Shown: in pieces, positions 7,660 through 14,335 of the stretch
Layout: every line of letters begins with the position of its first letter
How positions within the stretch are numbered: position 1 is the stretch's first letter
Assembly: GCA_016180375.1 (NCBI GenBank)
Contig: JACPBJ010000011.1
Span: 1-30,292 of the forward strand
DNA length: 30,292 bases
DNA from: Nitrososphaerota archaeon
Lineage (GTDB): Archaea; Thermoproteota; Nitrososphaeria; Nitrososphaerales; UBA57
Direction of reading: 5' to 3'
Position numbers and translations under genes: made by a program
The notes under the pieces: generated by a model
Told to the model about the DNA's origin: nothing
Seen by the model: only the letters and a program-made list of their open reading frames with translations
Database searches by the model: none

Positions 7660-8160
7660 ATGGGAAGAAAGGGTAGAGAAATAGTGCAGGCTGAACTGAA
7701 TGTCAAGGAAGTTATCGACGATCTGAACAAGGCAGTTGCAAGCGAATGGGCAGCAGTATACTTCTTCTGGATAGGCTCAATAGTGCAGGAGGGCTTTTTG
7801 GGAGAAGAGGTCGCTGAATACTTTGGCAAGCAGGTTCAGGGCGAGCTTGGTCATGCCAGCAGACTCGCTCAGAGGATAATTGAACTCGGAGGACAGCCAG
7901 TTGACATGGTTGGCAAGGTGGACTCTTTGTCTCTATTTGGGAAGCTGCAGATGCCTAGAGACAATACAGATGCTGTAGCTTTTGTCAAGAAAGCATTGGA
8001 ATTCGAAGGGAAGGCCGTCGAGTACTACAACAAATTAGCAAAGAAATACTTTGGCAAAGATCATACCACGTATCAATTAGTAGCTTCCATTCTTGCAGAC
8101 GAAGTTGCTGACGAAGATGAATTGGAAAATCTCATTGGAAAAAGAAGCGCTAGAAAGTAG
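7660..8160 (+). CDS. DPS-like/bacterioferritin-type ferritin
   Basis: A 166-residue four-helix ferritin-family protein, close in size to archaeal DPS-like (DPSL) proteins, which oxidise Fe2+ with peroxide or oxygen and store iron in a shell. Predicted diiron ligands fall on the four helices: E29 (SEWAAVYFF), E62 and H65 (GELGHASR), E116 (EFEGKAVEYYN) and E148 in ILADEVADEDELE. At the position of the usual last histidine (E..H) there is D151, so one ligand seems to be replaced. The start is fixed by a TATA box about 26 nt upstream. No signal peptide is seen, so it should be cytoplasmic. The next gene encodes a DNA-binding domain joined to another ferritin-like domain, and the upstream element is shared with bcp, both pointing to oxidative or iron stress control. 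Confidence 0.85.
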   Translation: MGRKGREIVQAELNVKEVIDDLNKAVASEWAAVYFFWIGSIVQEGFLGEEVAEYFGKQVQGELGHASRLAQRIIELGGQPVDMVGKVDSLSLFGKLQMPRDNTDAVAFVKKALEFEGKAVEYYNKLAKKYFGKDHTTYQLVASILADEVADEDELENLIGKRSARK

Positions 8161-8201
8161 TTAACGATGTAATTAACATCCATGGTAAAGCGTTAAAAAT
8201 C
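8161..8201 (+). promoter_or_regulatory. Promoter with nested inverted repeats before the HTH-ferritin gene
   Basis: Directly after the ferritin stop codon there is GATGT-AATTA-ACATC (8166-8180), set inside an outer pair TTAACG (8161-8166) and CGTTAA (8191-8196). The outer right arm runs into TTAAAAAT, a plausible TATA box about 30 nt upstream of the ATG at 8229. The arrangement suits an autoregulatory operator, but no protein has been tied to it. Confidence 0.45.
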
Positions 8202-8228
8202 AGACGAGTGTATACTGTGTCAGCGGCA

Positions 8229-8975
8229 ATGAAGGACATGACAAATCAGGAACGGATGATTCCTCTTCTCCGAGCATGGATTGCTAAGAGGCTTGTTAAG
8301 CAGCAGGGGTTCAGGGTCAAGGATGTTTCTAGGGCACTGAACATTACTCCTGCAGCAGTGACCCAGTATGTTAAGGGCAAAAGAGGGAGAGGGTTGAAGG
8401 ATCTGAACAAGTACGAATCTATGCTAACAGGACTACTGGAAAAGACTGCACGCAGAGTACGGAGTGGAACCGGTTCTGTAGAAATGGGCGAGCTGGTTGA
8501 TGTCGTCTATCAGATTTCAGCGGCGAGCTCTGGACAAGAGATTCTTGAAAGTAGGGTCAGGAAATCCGAGCATGTCGAATCAGTCAGACTCCTGCGTGAA
8601 AGGCTCCAGCTCGAGCTCGTTGCAGCGCAAAGATGCTTGGAATTAACCAATCGTATAGACGATGAGTATAGCAAGATGCTTCTCAGAATGATAGCTTCAG
8701 ACAGCCTTAGACACGCGGATGTTGTATCTCAGATAATATCTTGGCTTGAAACTGGCCATTCGACAAAGTTCCAGCCTCCAGACCTATCATTTCTTAAAGG
8801 AATGCTAGAGATAGAGGACAAAGCTTCAGAGTCTTCTTTGAAAGAAAAAATAGAGATTCCTCATCCTATAGCCAAAGTGCTGCTTGATTCGATTGATATG
8901 GACGAGGAGAAGCACGAAAGGATAGTTGGCCAGCTTCTTGAGCTGATAAAAAGAAGTTCTAAAACTAAGGCTTAA
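8229..8975 (+). CDS. Helix-turn-helix protein fused to a ferritin-like domain
   Basis: A 248-residue protein counted from ATG 8229 (the frame is open to GTG 8208, but that lies at the predicted transcription start). The N-terminal part carries a XRE-type helix-turn-helix: KDVSRALNITPAAVTQYVKG, about residues 31-50, like archaeal COG2522-type regulators. After a helical linker (60-110) comes a ferritin/rubrerythrin-like four-helix region (about 115-240) with metal-ligand-like residues: E129 in RLQLELVAAQ, D158...H162 in SDSLRHADV, E194/E196 in MLEIEDKA and E227..H229 in DEEKHERI. It could therefore be a transcription regulator that senses iron or peroxide through a diiron site. It directly follows the ferritin gene. 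The DNA-binding and ferritin-like parts are seen; the sensing role is inferred. Confidence 0.75.
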   Translation: MKDMTNQERMIPLLRAWIAKRLVKQQGFRVKDVSRALNITPAAVTQYVKGKRGRGLKDLNKYESMLTGLLEKTARRVRSGTGSVEMGELVDVVYQISAASSGQEILESRVRKSEHVESVRLLRERLQLELVAAQRCLELTNRIDDEYSKMLLRMIASDSLRHADVVSQIISWLETGHSTKFQPPDLSFLKGMLEIEDKASESSLKEKIEIPHPIAKVLLDSIDMDEEKHERIVGQLLELIKRSSKTKA

Positions 8976-8976
8976 G

Positions 8977-9747
8977 TTATTTCTGTCCGAACAAAAAACG
9001 GCTCCTGACCTTGGAGCTTACATAATCTATTGTGAGAACTACGAACAACGTCATGATAATCACGGCCATCAGTTCTCTGTATTGCAGAGTTTGAATGTAG
9101 CCAAGCATGTAAAATCCCACGCCTCCAGCACCAACAAAGCCCAGAATAGAAGAGGCTCTAACATTGTATTCGAACATAAAGAGAAGTTGGCTCAGTATCT
9201 GATTTGCAGATTCTGGGATTATTGCGTGTCTCACCAATTGAAGTTTGGATGTTCCAATTGCTCCAACCGCTTCAATGACTTCAGGATCAACAGCTTCCAG
9301 TGCTTCATAGTAGAGTTTTCCAAGATAACCTACAGTGTAGGCAGCGAGCCCCAGCGTGCCTGGAAGCGGCCCAAGCCCCAGCGTCACAACAAAAATCAAC
9401 GCCCATAGGAGCGCAGGAATTGTCCTGACAACGGCAAGCAACAGCCTTACAGGTCCTACTGTGATAGGGCCAAAGATGTTTTTGGCTCCGAGAACTCCAA
9501 GAGGAAGGGCTATTACAAAGCCCAACATCGTGCCTGCAAAGGACATCTGTATAGTTTCAAGTATTGCCCAAGACACCTTATCGAATACGCCGAAATTTGG
9601 GGGGAAAAGCCCTCCAACGAAAACTCCTAAGTTGCTTGTTCCTCTAGTCATTCTCGTAAAGTCGAAGAAACCTACATTCCACATAGATGCTATGATCGCT
9701 ATGGAAATTACAAGAGGCGTGATTATTGCCTGGCTGTTAGGCTTCAT
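8977..9747 (-). CDS. phnE: Phosphonate/phosphate-type ABC transporter permease
   Basis: A 256-residue integral membrane protein with about six hydrophobic segments, including an N-terminal one (residues 8-24). It has the binding-protein-dependent permease signature in the family form: AVGAIGTSKLQLVRHAIIPE (the EAA loop that docks on the ATPase). The ending ASSILGFVGAGGVGFYM is typical of PhnE. It works with PhnC and PhnD to import phosphonates, phosphite or phosphate. Its ATG overlaps the phnC stop in an ATGA arrangement, so translation is coupled. It is the last gene of the operon and converges with the HTH-ferritin gene, ending 1 nt away from it. No carbon-phosphorus lyase genes are in the window, so the substrate is not fixed. 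Confidence 0.93.
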   Translation of the reverse strand: MKPNSQAIITPLVISIAIIASMWNVGFFDFTRMTRGTSNLGVFVGGLFPPNFGVFDKVSWAILETIQMSFAGTMLGFVIALPLGVLGAKNIFGPITVGPVRLLLAVVRTIPALLWALIFVVTLGLGPLPGTLGLAAYTVGYLGKLYYEALEAVDPEVIEAVGAIGTSKLQLVRHAIIPESANQILSQLLFMFEYNVRASSILGFVGAGGVGFYMLGYIQTLQYRELMAVIIMTLFVVLTIDYVSSKVRSRFLFGQK

Positions 9748-10484
9748 ACCAGCGTCTTCATCGTCTCTTCTGTAACATCTTTAGAATGACTTTCAGCGAT
9801 CTTCATTCCACCTTTGAGAAAGACTATCTTTTCGCCGTGCTGAGCGGCCAATTCGAGATTATGAGTCACGAGAATCAAAGTTACGCCATTTCTTCTGATT
9901 TCTCCCATTAAATCTAGCATTTCGTGAGCAGTTACATAATCCAAGTCCGAAGTGAACTCATCAGCAAGTATTATCGAAGGTTTCTGCATTAATGCTCTTG
10001 CTATAGCGACGCGCTGGCGCTCTCCTCCGCTGAGCCTGTGGACTCGCTCGTGTGTCTTGTGTCCTATGCCTACTTGCTCTATGCATCTCATAGCATGCTT
10101 GATTTCATGCTCAGGATAAATTCCAAGAATTGCAGAGGCTGAACCCATCCTTGCTAACCCTCCAACAAGAACATTCTGAAGAACAGTCGAATTCCGCAAA
10201 AGGCCTAGCTGCTGAGGTATGTAGCCTATGCTTCTTCTTACAATTCTTTTCTGTTCATCACTAATGTCAATCCCAAATACTCTTACCGAGCCCTGTTGGG
10301 GTTTCAGAAGTCCGTTTATGATCTTAAGCAAAGTGGTTTTGCCGGAGCCGCTTGAGCCGACTATTACCGTGGATGAGCCGGATTTTATGTTTAGGCTTAT
10401 GTCTTGCAGTGCATGATTCCTTCCTTCATAAGAGAACCACACATTCTGTAACTGCACTGCATTGTCAGCATTTCCTAAGCTCAT
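9744..10484 (-). CDS. phnC: Phosphonate/phosphate-type ABC transporter ATP-binding protein
   Basis: A 246-residue ABC ATPase that powers uptake from the cytoplasmic side of the membrane. Walker A is VGSSGSGKTTL (about residues 37-47), the signature is LSGGERQRVAIARAL, Walker B is PSIILADEF with the following catalytic position in the DEFTSDLD stretch, and the switch histidine is in LILVTHNLE. The catalytic base region reads DEFTS, where many ABC proteins have DEP; this DEF/DEP variation is common in PhnC. The gene is 20 nt downstream of phnD and overlaps phnE by 4 nt. The family assignment to PhnC rather than another importer rests on the PhnD and PhnE neighbours. Confidence 0.95.
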   Translation of the reverse strand: MSLGNADNAVQLQNVWFSYEGRNHALQDISLNIKSGSSTVIVGSSGSGKTTLLKIINGLLKPQQGSVRVFGIDISDEQKRIVRRSIGYIPQQLGLLRNSTVLQNVLVGGLARMGSASAILGIYPEHEIKHAMRCIEQVGIGHKTHERVHRLSGGERQRVAIARALMQKPSIILADEFTSDLDYVTAHEMLDLMGEIRRNGVTLILVTHNLELAAQHGEKIVFLKGGMKIAESHSKDVTEETMKTLV

Positions 10485-10504
10485 CCAATCGGCACCTACG
10501 GAAT

Positions 10505-11494
10505 CTAGCCTATCCTTTCAGAAAACTTGAATCCAGTCTGATCAAGAGCCTTTTGCAAACCAGCTATATGCTCTGAAGTGGTTGTAGTCTTGAAACTTAC
10601 GAATATGCCAGACATGAATTTTCTCATCAGGTCCCTGTGCTCAGGCTTACCCAGTTCAAGCAATGCGTTTGTTAGCTGCGATCTGAGAGGCTCTTTAAGG
10701 TCCTTGCTGAATACAACGCCGTGTGATGGTATGGGTCCCTGCCTTTCGAGAACCTTAGTGTTATCAATAATCTCTCTGTAGAGATTCTCTGAGACATCTC
10801 CTGCAATTATTGTAACATCAACTTGGCCAGCCTTCAAACTGGTCCAACATTGACCGTAACCTCCTCCGAAAACAACATCCCCAAAGAAAGTCTTGGGATC
10901 AACTTCACCTTGGTTTGGCTTGGAAGCCAAACCAAGTTCAACCATCTTAGCGAGAGGGAATACGTAACCTGAAGTGGACAGCGGGCTTGGGAAGCAGGCT
11001 TTCTTGCCTCTGAGCTCGCTTAGGCTGCTAATTGGGCTGTCCTTGAGTACAACCCAGTAAGAGAAGTAAAAGGGCTCGTTCTTTTTCTCTTGGTCTATTA
11101 CTACCTCTCTCACCTCGGCTAAGGCTATTTCTGCACCTGCAACCTTGCTTGCTATGTGGGTAGGCCAAGCACTCATAAATGCTACATGGGCATTGCCAAA
11201 TCTCATGGCCTCCACTACGGCAGCGTAGGTTGTTGGAACATAGACCTCCACATCCGCGTTTATTCTGGATTCTAGGAATTCCTCAAGTTGTTTAGCCCTC
11301 GGAGCAATTTCTGTCGCAGACTCAGTGGGCTGGATTGCTATAATGATCTTTGGAGACGGTTTCGCAACTTCGATGGTTGAGGGGCTTGGGGTCTGCCCGT
11401 ACGTAAAGAAAACGGCTGCGGCACCAATGCCAGCACCTACTAAAATCAGCACGGTTGATAACGCAAATATCCGACGTGAACTTGTTCCTGCCAA
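10505..11494 (-). CDS. phnD: Phosphonate/phosphate-type ABC transporter substrate-binding protein
   Basis: A periplasmic-binding-protein fold of the PhnD family: IIIAIQPTESATEIAPRAKQLEEF near the start, then the family blocks GNAHVAFMSAWPTHIAS, SELRGKKACFPSPLSTSGYVFP and GGYGQCWTSLKAGQVDVTII. A hydrophobic segment (IFALSTVLILVGAGIGAAAVFF) after two arginines serves as a membrane anchor or signal peptide and is followed by a proline/serine linker. The frame is open up to an ATG at 11566, but a clear TATA box at 11531-11540 would lie inside that extension. The TTG at 11494 gives 329 residues and a normal positively charged N-terminus, so I prefer it. It captures the ligand outside the cell for PhnCE. 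Confidence 0.9.
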   Translation of the reverse strand: MAGTSSRRIFALSTVLILVGAGIGAAAVFFTYGQTPSPSTIEVAKPSPKIIIAIQPTESATEIAPRAKQLEEFLESRINADVEVYVPTTYAAVVEAMRFGNAHVAFMSAWPTHIASKVAGAEIALAEVREVVIDQEKKNEPFYFSYWVVLKDSPISSLSELRGKKACFPSPLSTSGYVFPLAKMVELGLASKPNQGEVDPKTFFGDVVFGGGYGQCWTSLKAGQVDVTIIAGDVSENLYREIIDNTKVLERQGPIPSHGVVFSKDLKEPLRSQLTNALLELGKPEHRDLMRKFMSGIFVSFKTTTTSEHIAGLQKALDQTGFKFSERIG

Positions 11495-11530
11495 ATTAGG
11501 ATTGCCTAATTCCCGGGCATAACAATAGTT

Positions 11531-11566
11531 ATTTATATCTATCGCTGTTAATGTTGGTGTTAACAT
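11531..11566 (-). promoter_or_regulatory. phnDCE promoter with TGTTAA repeats
   Basis: On the minus strand a TATA box (AGATATAAAT, 11531-11540) predicts a start near 11509, about 15 nt before the TTG chosen for phnD. Just upstream, TGTTAA occurs twice on the plus strand (11546-11551 and 11558-11563), 12 bp apart, the second inside a GTTAAC palindrome. These may form a binding site for a phosphate-responsive regulator such as the AbrB-PhoU protein encoded near 21 kb; that link is speculative. Confidence 0.5.
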
Positions 11567-11636
11567 CGTATTAATGACGGTAAGTAATGATTATTGAATG
11601 CAAAGAAAATAGCCTATAGAAAAAGTAGCTGGCGAA

Positions 11637-12071
11637 CTATCTTACTCTGCTCTTGCAGAATTCATAGAGAGCGTCATAAACATAGAACTGTTTCTCCATA
11701 TTTTCATGATCTGTTTTGGTTATCCTCTTGAACCCTTCAGCGATGGCAAGAAGTCCTTCAGATTGTAGCGTGAGATGATGATTTGAGGTATCGGCTCCCC
11801 TGACTATCTTTGTTAGTTCGAATAGAGCAGTATCGTCGATTGCATATTTTTCGATGATAGCGTCAAATGAGCATTTATCGCTATGATGAGTCAGCTCGAC
11901 ATCAGGAACATCGAATGGAATCGCCTCTTGCTCCTTTGCTACTTCCACAACTCTGCTTGGTTCAACGAATAGAAACTTTGCATCTCTGTCTATGAATCTC
12001 TTGATGAGCCACGGACAGGCTATTCTGTCGACATGGGCATTCTGCCTTGTAACCCATTTCATAAGTGCCAT
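11637..12071 (-). CDS. ChrB C-terminal domain protein (chromate-resistance family, COG4275)
   Basis: This 144-residue protein matches the C-terminal domain of ChrB: the opening KWVTRQNAHVDRIACPWLIKRFID is the family hallmark, followed by FLFVEPSRVVEVAKEQ, DVPDVELTHHSDKCSFD and a helical end with KIVRGAD. In bacteria the full ChrB regulates or assists a chromate efflux pump. Here the N-terminal half of ChrB and the ChrA transporter are missing, so the name should not be read as proof of chromate resistance. Conserved H, C and D residues (H14, D15, C19, H61, H62, C66) could bind a metal or haem-like ligand. It lies 25 nt downstream of bcp on the same strand, so it probably belongs to a stress operon with that peroxiredoxin. 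Confidence 0.85.
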   Translation of the reverse strand: MALMKWVTRQNAHVDRIACPWLIKRFIDRDAKFLFVEPSRVVEVAKEQEAIPFDVPDVELTHHSDKCSFDAIIEKYAIDDTALFELTKIVRGADTSNHHLTLQSEGLLAIAEGFKRITKTDHENMEKQFYVYDALYEFCKSRVR

Positions 12072-12096
12072 CTAGGCAGAGGTTGCTAAAAGGAAT

Positions 12097-12564
12097 TTAC
12101 GCCTTGAGTGTCTGAAGGACTTCGTCTTTGTGCCCGTCTACCTTAACCTTCCTCCAGATCTTTGCTATCTTTCCCTCTTCATCAATGATGAATGTTGAGC
12201 GCTCTATGCCCCAGCGAATAACTCCGTACATGTTCTTCTTTTTGTATACGCCGTAGGCTCTTGTGACCTCTCCAGATGTATCGCTGAGAAGCGGGAAGTT
12301 TAGCGAGTACTTCTCTTTGAACTTCTTATGCGAGGATACGCTGTCCCTGCTTACTCCAAGAACCACTGCATCCTTGCTTGTTATGGAATTCAGAGAGTCT
12401 CTGAAATTGCATGCCTCCTTTGTGCAGCCGGGAGTATCGTCCTTGGGGTAGAAGTAAAGAACGACCTTCTTCCCTGTGAAATCTTTAAGGGATGTTTTCT
12501 GACCAGCGTCGCTTTCAAGGCTAAAGTCAGGAGCTATGTCGCCGATTTGTAGTTCCTTTGGCAT
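12097..12564 (-). CDS. bcp: Peroxiredoxin, Bcp/PrxQ type
   Basis: A 155-residue thiol peroxidase of the thioredoxin fold that reduces hydrogen peroxide and organic peroxides in the cytoplasm. The active site is DTPGCTKEACNF: C47 is the peroxidatic cysteine, and C52, five residues on, is the usual resolving cysteine of PrxQ. The family opening GDIAPDFSLESDAG and the blocks VVLYFYPKDD, VLGVSRDSVSSHKKF and WGIERSTFIIDEEGKI are all present, and the length is normal. The ATG at 12564 follows an AT-rich leader. Upstream lie three tandem copies of a dyad/TATA promoter element that is shared with the ferritin gene, so oxidative-stress control is likely. Confidence 0.95.
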   Translation of the reverse strand: MPKELQIGDIAPDFSLESDAGQKTSLKDFTGKKVVLYFYPKDDTPGCTKEACNFRDSLNSITSKDAVVLGVSRDSVSSHKKFKEKYSLNFPLLSDTSGEVTRAYGVYKKKNMYGVIRWGIERSTFIIDEEGKIAKIWRKVKVDGHKDEVLQTLKA

Positions 12565-12619
12565 TTTATTTGTTAATAAAAATGGGGATTATTTGGTTTT
12601 TTCCAATTGTGAGCATACA

Positions 12620-12660
12620 CGCCCCTGCACAAAAGCTACGGAGGGGGCTGCAATATAAAG
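12620..12660 (-). promoter_or_regulatory. bcp promoter/operator element, copy 1 (proximal)
   Basis: On the minus strand a TTTATAT box (12653-12659) is followed after 5 nt by CCCCC (12643-12647), a centre TAGCTTTTGTG and GGGG (12622-12625), then CG. The predicted start, about 26 nt from the TATA, falls near 12630 within the dyad, leaving a 65-nt leader before the bcp ATG. The layout matches the ferritin promoter at 7588-7627. Confidence 0.7.
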
Positions 12661-12683
12661 CAGGATTGGTTACTAACAAATCG

Positions 12684-12725
12684 TACCCCTTAGTATGAGC
12701 TATACAGGGGGTGTTGCAATATAAA
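12684..12725 (-). promoter_or_regulatory. bcp promoter/operator element, copy 2
   Basis: TTTATAT on the minus strand (12719-12725), 7 nt, CCCCC (12707-12711), a centre containing TATAGCT and GGGG (12686-12689). It is 64 bp from copy 1, close to six helical turns, so proteins bound at the two copies could face the same side of the DNA. Confidence 0.65.
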
Positions 12726-12742
12726 CTACAATGAGTACTTCT

Positions 12743-12783
12743 CGCCCCTGCGTGCAAACTAGGGAGGGTCTGTATGAGATCTA
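12743..12783 (-). promoter_or_regulatory. bcp upstream operator element, copy 3 (no TATA)
   Basis: On the minus strand: TAGATCTCAT (12774-12783), CCCTCCC (12762-12768), TAGTTTGCAC (12752-12761) and GGGGCG (12743-12748). It shares TAGATCTCAT and AGTTTGCAC exactly with the ferritin element. The distance between those two blocks is 12 nt shorter, which is the length of the missing TTTATATTGCAA block. It therefore seems to be an operator without its own core promoter. Confidence 0.6.
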
Positions 12784-12946
12784 GTTTCTCTGTTTTGATT
12801 GCTTCTTGTTGCAGAGAAAGCTCCTGCAATTGCATGAGATCAATGTTGTTTTATGATCAATCTCAGATTGGTAAATGAGTAGAGTACTATAGTACTAGAG
12901 AATGCTGGTGATTGACCTGTTTAGACGTAATATGACGCCCGAATGA
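12784..12946. other. Non-coding stretch with several inverted repeats
   Basis: This remainder of the gap between adh and bcp has no believable gene. It contains TTTCTCTG...CAGAGAAA (arms about 12785-12792 and 12815-12822), a TGCAATTGCA palindrome just after it, TGAGAT...ATCTCA arms, and a perfect 14-bp palindrome AGTACTATAGTACT (12883-12896). The last lies about 50 nt downstream of the adh stop and could end the adh transcript or bind a dimeric protein. Confidence 0.4.
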
Positions 12947-13966
12947 TTAGCTCGTTATCAGAGCCTTGATTGCTTCTGCTTTCGCTGCAATTTGAACTGC
13001 TTTATCGAATTCTTTCAACTTGAATTTGTGGGTTATTAGCGAATTCACGTCGATTTTCTTCTTGTGGATGTAATCTAGGGCCGTCTTGGTTTCTTCTTCT
13101 GTTGCAGCGTTACTTGAGATTATCGATTTTTCAGAGTTGAAGAGATCGCTGAAGTCATACTCTAAAACTGATCCTTTTGCAGGTACTCCGAACAATCCTA
13201 CTCTTCCTCCTCTTCTTATGCCGTCGAAGCCTTGAACTATCGCTTTGGAGCTTGAAGATGCTATTATTGCAATATCTGCTCCTCTTCCTTCCGTCAGTTC
13301 CTTGATATGCTTTGGAACGTCAACCTCAAAAGGGTTAAAGACTTCTATTGCTCCGAACTTCTTTGCCGCTTTCAGTCTTGCTTCGCTTAGGTCGCTTGCA
13401 TAAGCCTTTGCTCCGATAATTTTGAGGAGTTGAATAAAAGTCAGCCCTATTGGGCCTGCTCCGATTACTATTACTCTGTCATTTCTTTTTACTCTGTATC
13501 TGTTGAGGGCTCTAATGCAGCATGCCGTAGGTTCGATGAAACTTGCTTCTTCGAAGCTCATGCCCTTTGGGAGTTTCAACAAGCCCCTATGCTCGATGTT
13601 CCATCTTGGGAACCTGAAATATTCTGCAAAGCCTCCCGGGTCATAGTGTACTCTTCTGTAGTCGGAGCACATCGTGGGGCTTCCATGCTTGCAGTAGTAG
13701 CAGCTGTAGCAGGGTACGTGGTGATGCGGGAATATCCTGTCTCCCTCTTCGATGTTTTTTACTCCGTTTGTTTTTGCGACTATGCCAGAGGCTTCGTGTC
13801 CTATTATTGGAGGGACGCCTTTGTACCTTCCGTGAAGTTTTTCGATATCAGAGCCGCATAAGCCGCAGACTTTCATCTGTACAAGGATATCACCTTTTTG
13901 CAACTTTGGAGTAGGAATTTCTCTATAGTGAACTTTGCCGTCTTCGTCCAGAAGAACCGCCTTCAA
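12947..13966 (-). CDS. Zinc-dependent medium-chain alcohol/polyol dehydrogenase
   Basis: A 339-residue MDR-family oxidoreductase using NAD(P). Catalytic zinc ligands are in CGLCGSD (C37) and GHEASG (H and E), and the structural zinc is held by the four cysteines of CYSCYYCKHGSPTMC. The Rossmann domain starts at VIVIGAGPIGLTFIQLL, and the following acidic residue in YASDLSEAR suggests NAD over NADP. The overall form is like threonine 3-dehydrogenase and sorbitol dehydrogenase, but the substrate cannot be told. The start is a TTG at 13966. It has no obvious operon partner: a 369-nt gap with candidate RNA structure lies upstream. Confidence 0.92.
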   Translation of the reverse strand: MKAVLLDEDGKVHYREIPTPKLQKGDILVQMKVCGLCGSDIEKLHGRYKGVPPIIGHEASGIVAKTNGVKNIEEGDRIFPHHHVPCYSCYYCKHGSPTMCSDYRRVHYDPGGFAEYFRFPRWNIEHRGLLKLPKGMSFEEASFIEPTACCIRALNRYRVKRNDRVIVIGAGPIGLTFIQLLKIIGAKAYASDLSEARLKAAKKFGAIEVFNPFEVDVPKHIKELTEGRGADIAIIASSSSKAIVQGFDGIRRGGRVGLFGVPAKGSVLEYDFSDLFNSEKSIISSNAATEEETKTALDYIHKKKIDVNSLITHKFKLKEFDKAVQIAAKAEAIKALITS

Positions 13967-14140
13967 AGTGACTCGATGTTTGATAGCACACGGATAAGTC
14001 CTTCGTTCTCAGATTCTTTGCATTACTATTGAAACCTGAAGATCTTTTCCGTTTATGCTGTATCCTTGGGTACGCTCTGGTCGATTTAGACCTTTATTAG
14101 CAAAATCAGTTTCGAGTTCCCCTAGATTCGCGCTGCTGTG

Positions 14141-14290
14141 TGGCTAATCTGCTGAGAGAGGGATTAAGCCTCCCATAATTTTTGGCGGCCCTAGCCCCAA
14201 TCCTAACAGTCGGATCAAAAGTATTCATTATCCCGGTTCCGGGTATGGTCAAAAATATGAGAGGAGAGCCCTCTCGCTAAGGGCTCTATG
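14141..14290. ncRNA. Candidate structured RNA or leader in the adh-vapC gap
   Basis: The 13967-14335 gap has no good ORF, but contains several hairpins. GGCTAATC (14142-14149) pairs with GATTAAGCC (14162-14170) with one bulge. CCCGG-TT-CCGGG lies near 14232-14243. AGAGCCCT (14265-14272) pairs with AGGGCTCT (14280-14287) across a 7-nt loop, and GAGAGG (14259-14264) can instead pair with CCTCTC (14270-14275). The last two stems exclude each other, like an attenuator or RNA switch. The strand is not determined. No tRNA, SRP, RNase P or C/D-box pattern was recognised. This is a structural observation only. Confidence 0.3.
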
Positions 14291-14335
14291 CGTTCTTCCT
14301 TCTGGTCAAAGCAACTACGACGACCCACCTTTGTT

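Noticed and set aside
9356..9775. Plus-strand 139-residue open frame opposite phnE
   Set aside because: A shadow of the membrane-protein gene; its sequence follows the codons of the opposite strand.
12566..12835. Minus-strand 89-residue open frame upstream of bcp
   Set aside because: It spans the three repeated promoter elements, has no known domain and reads as repeated peptide pieces because of the DNA repeats.
14232..14243. CCCGG-TT-CCGGG as a tRNA T-arm
   Set aside because: The loop is two bases, and no acceptor stem, D-arm or anticodon arm fits around it.
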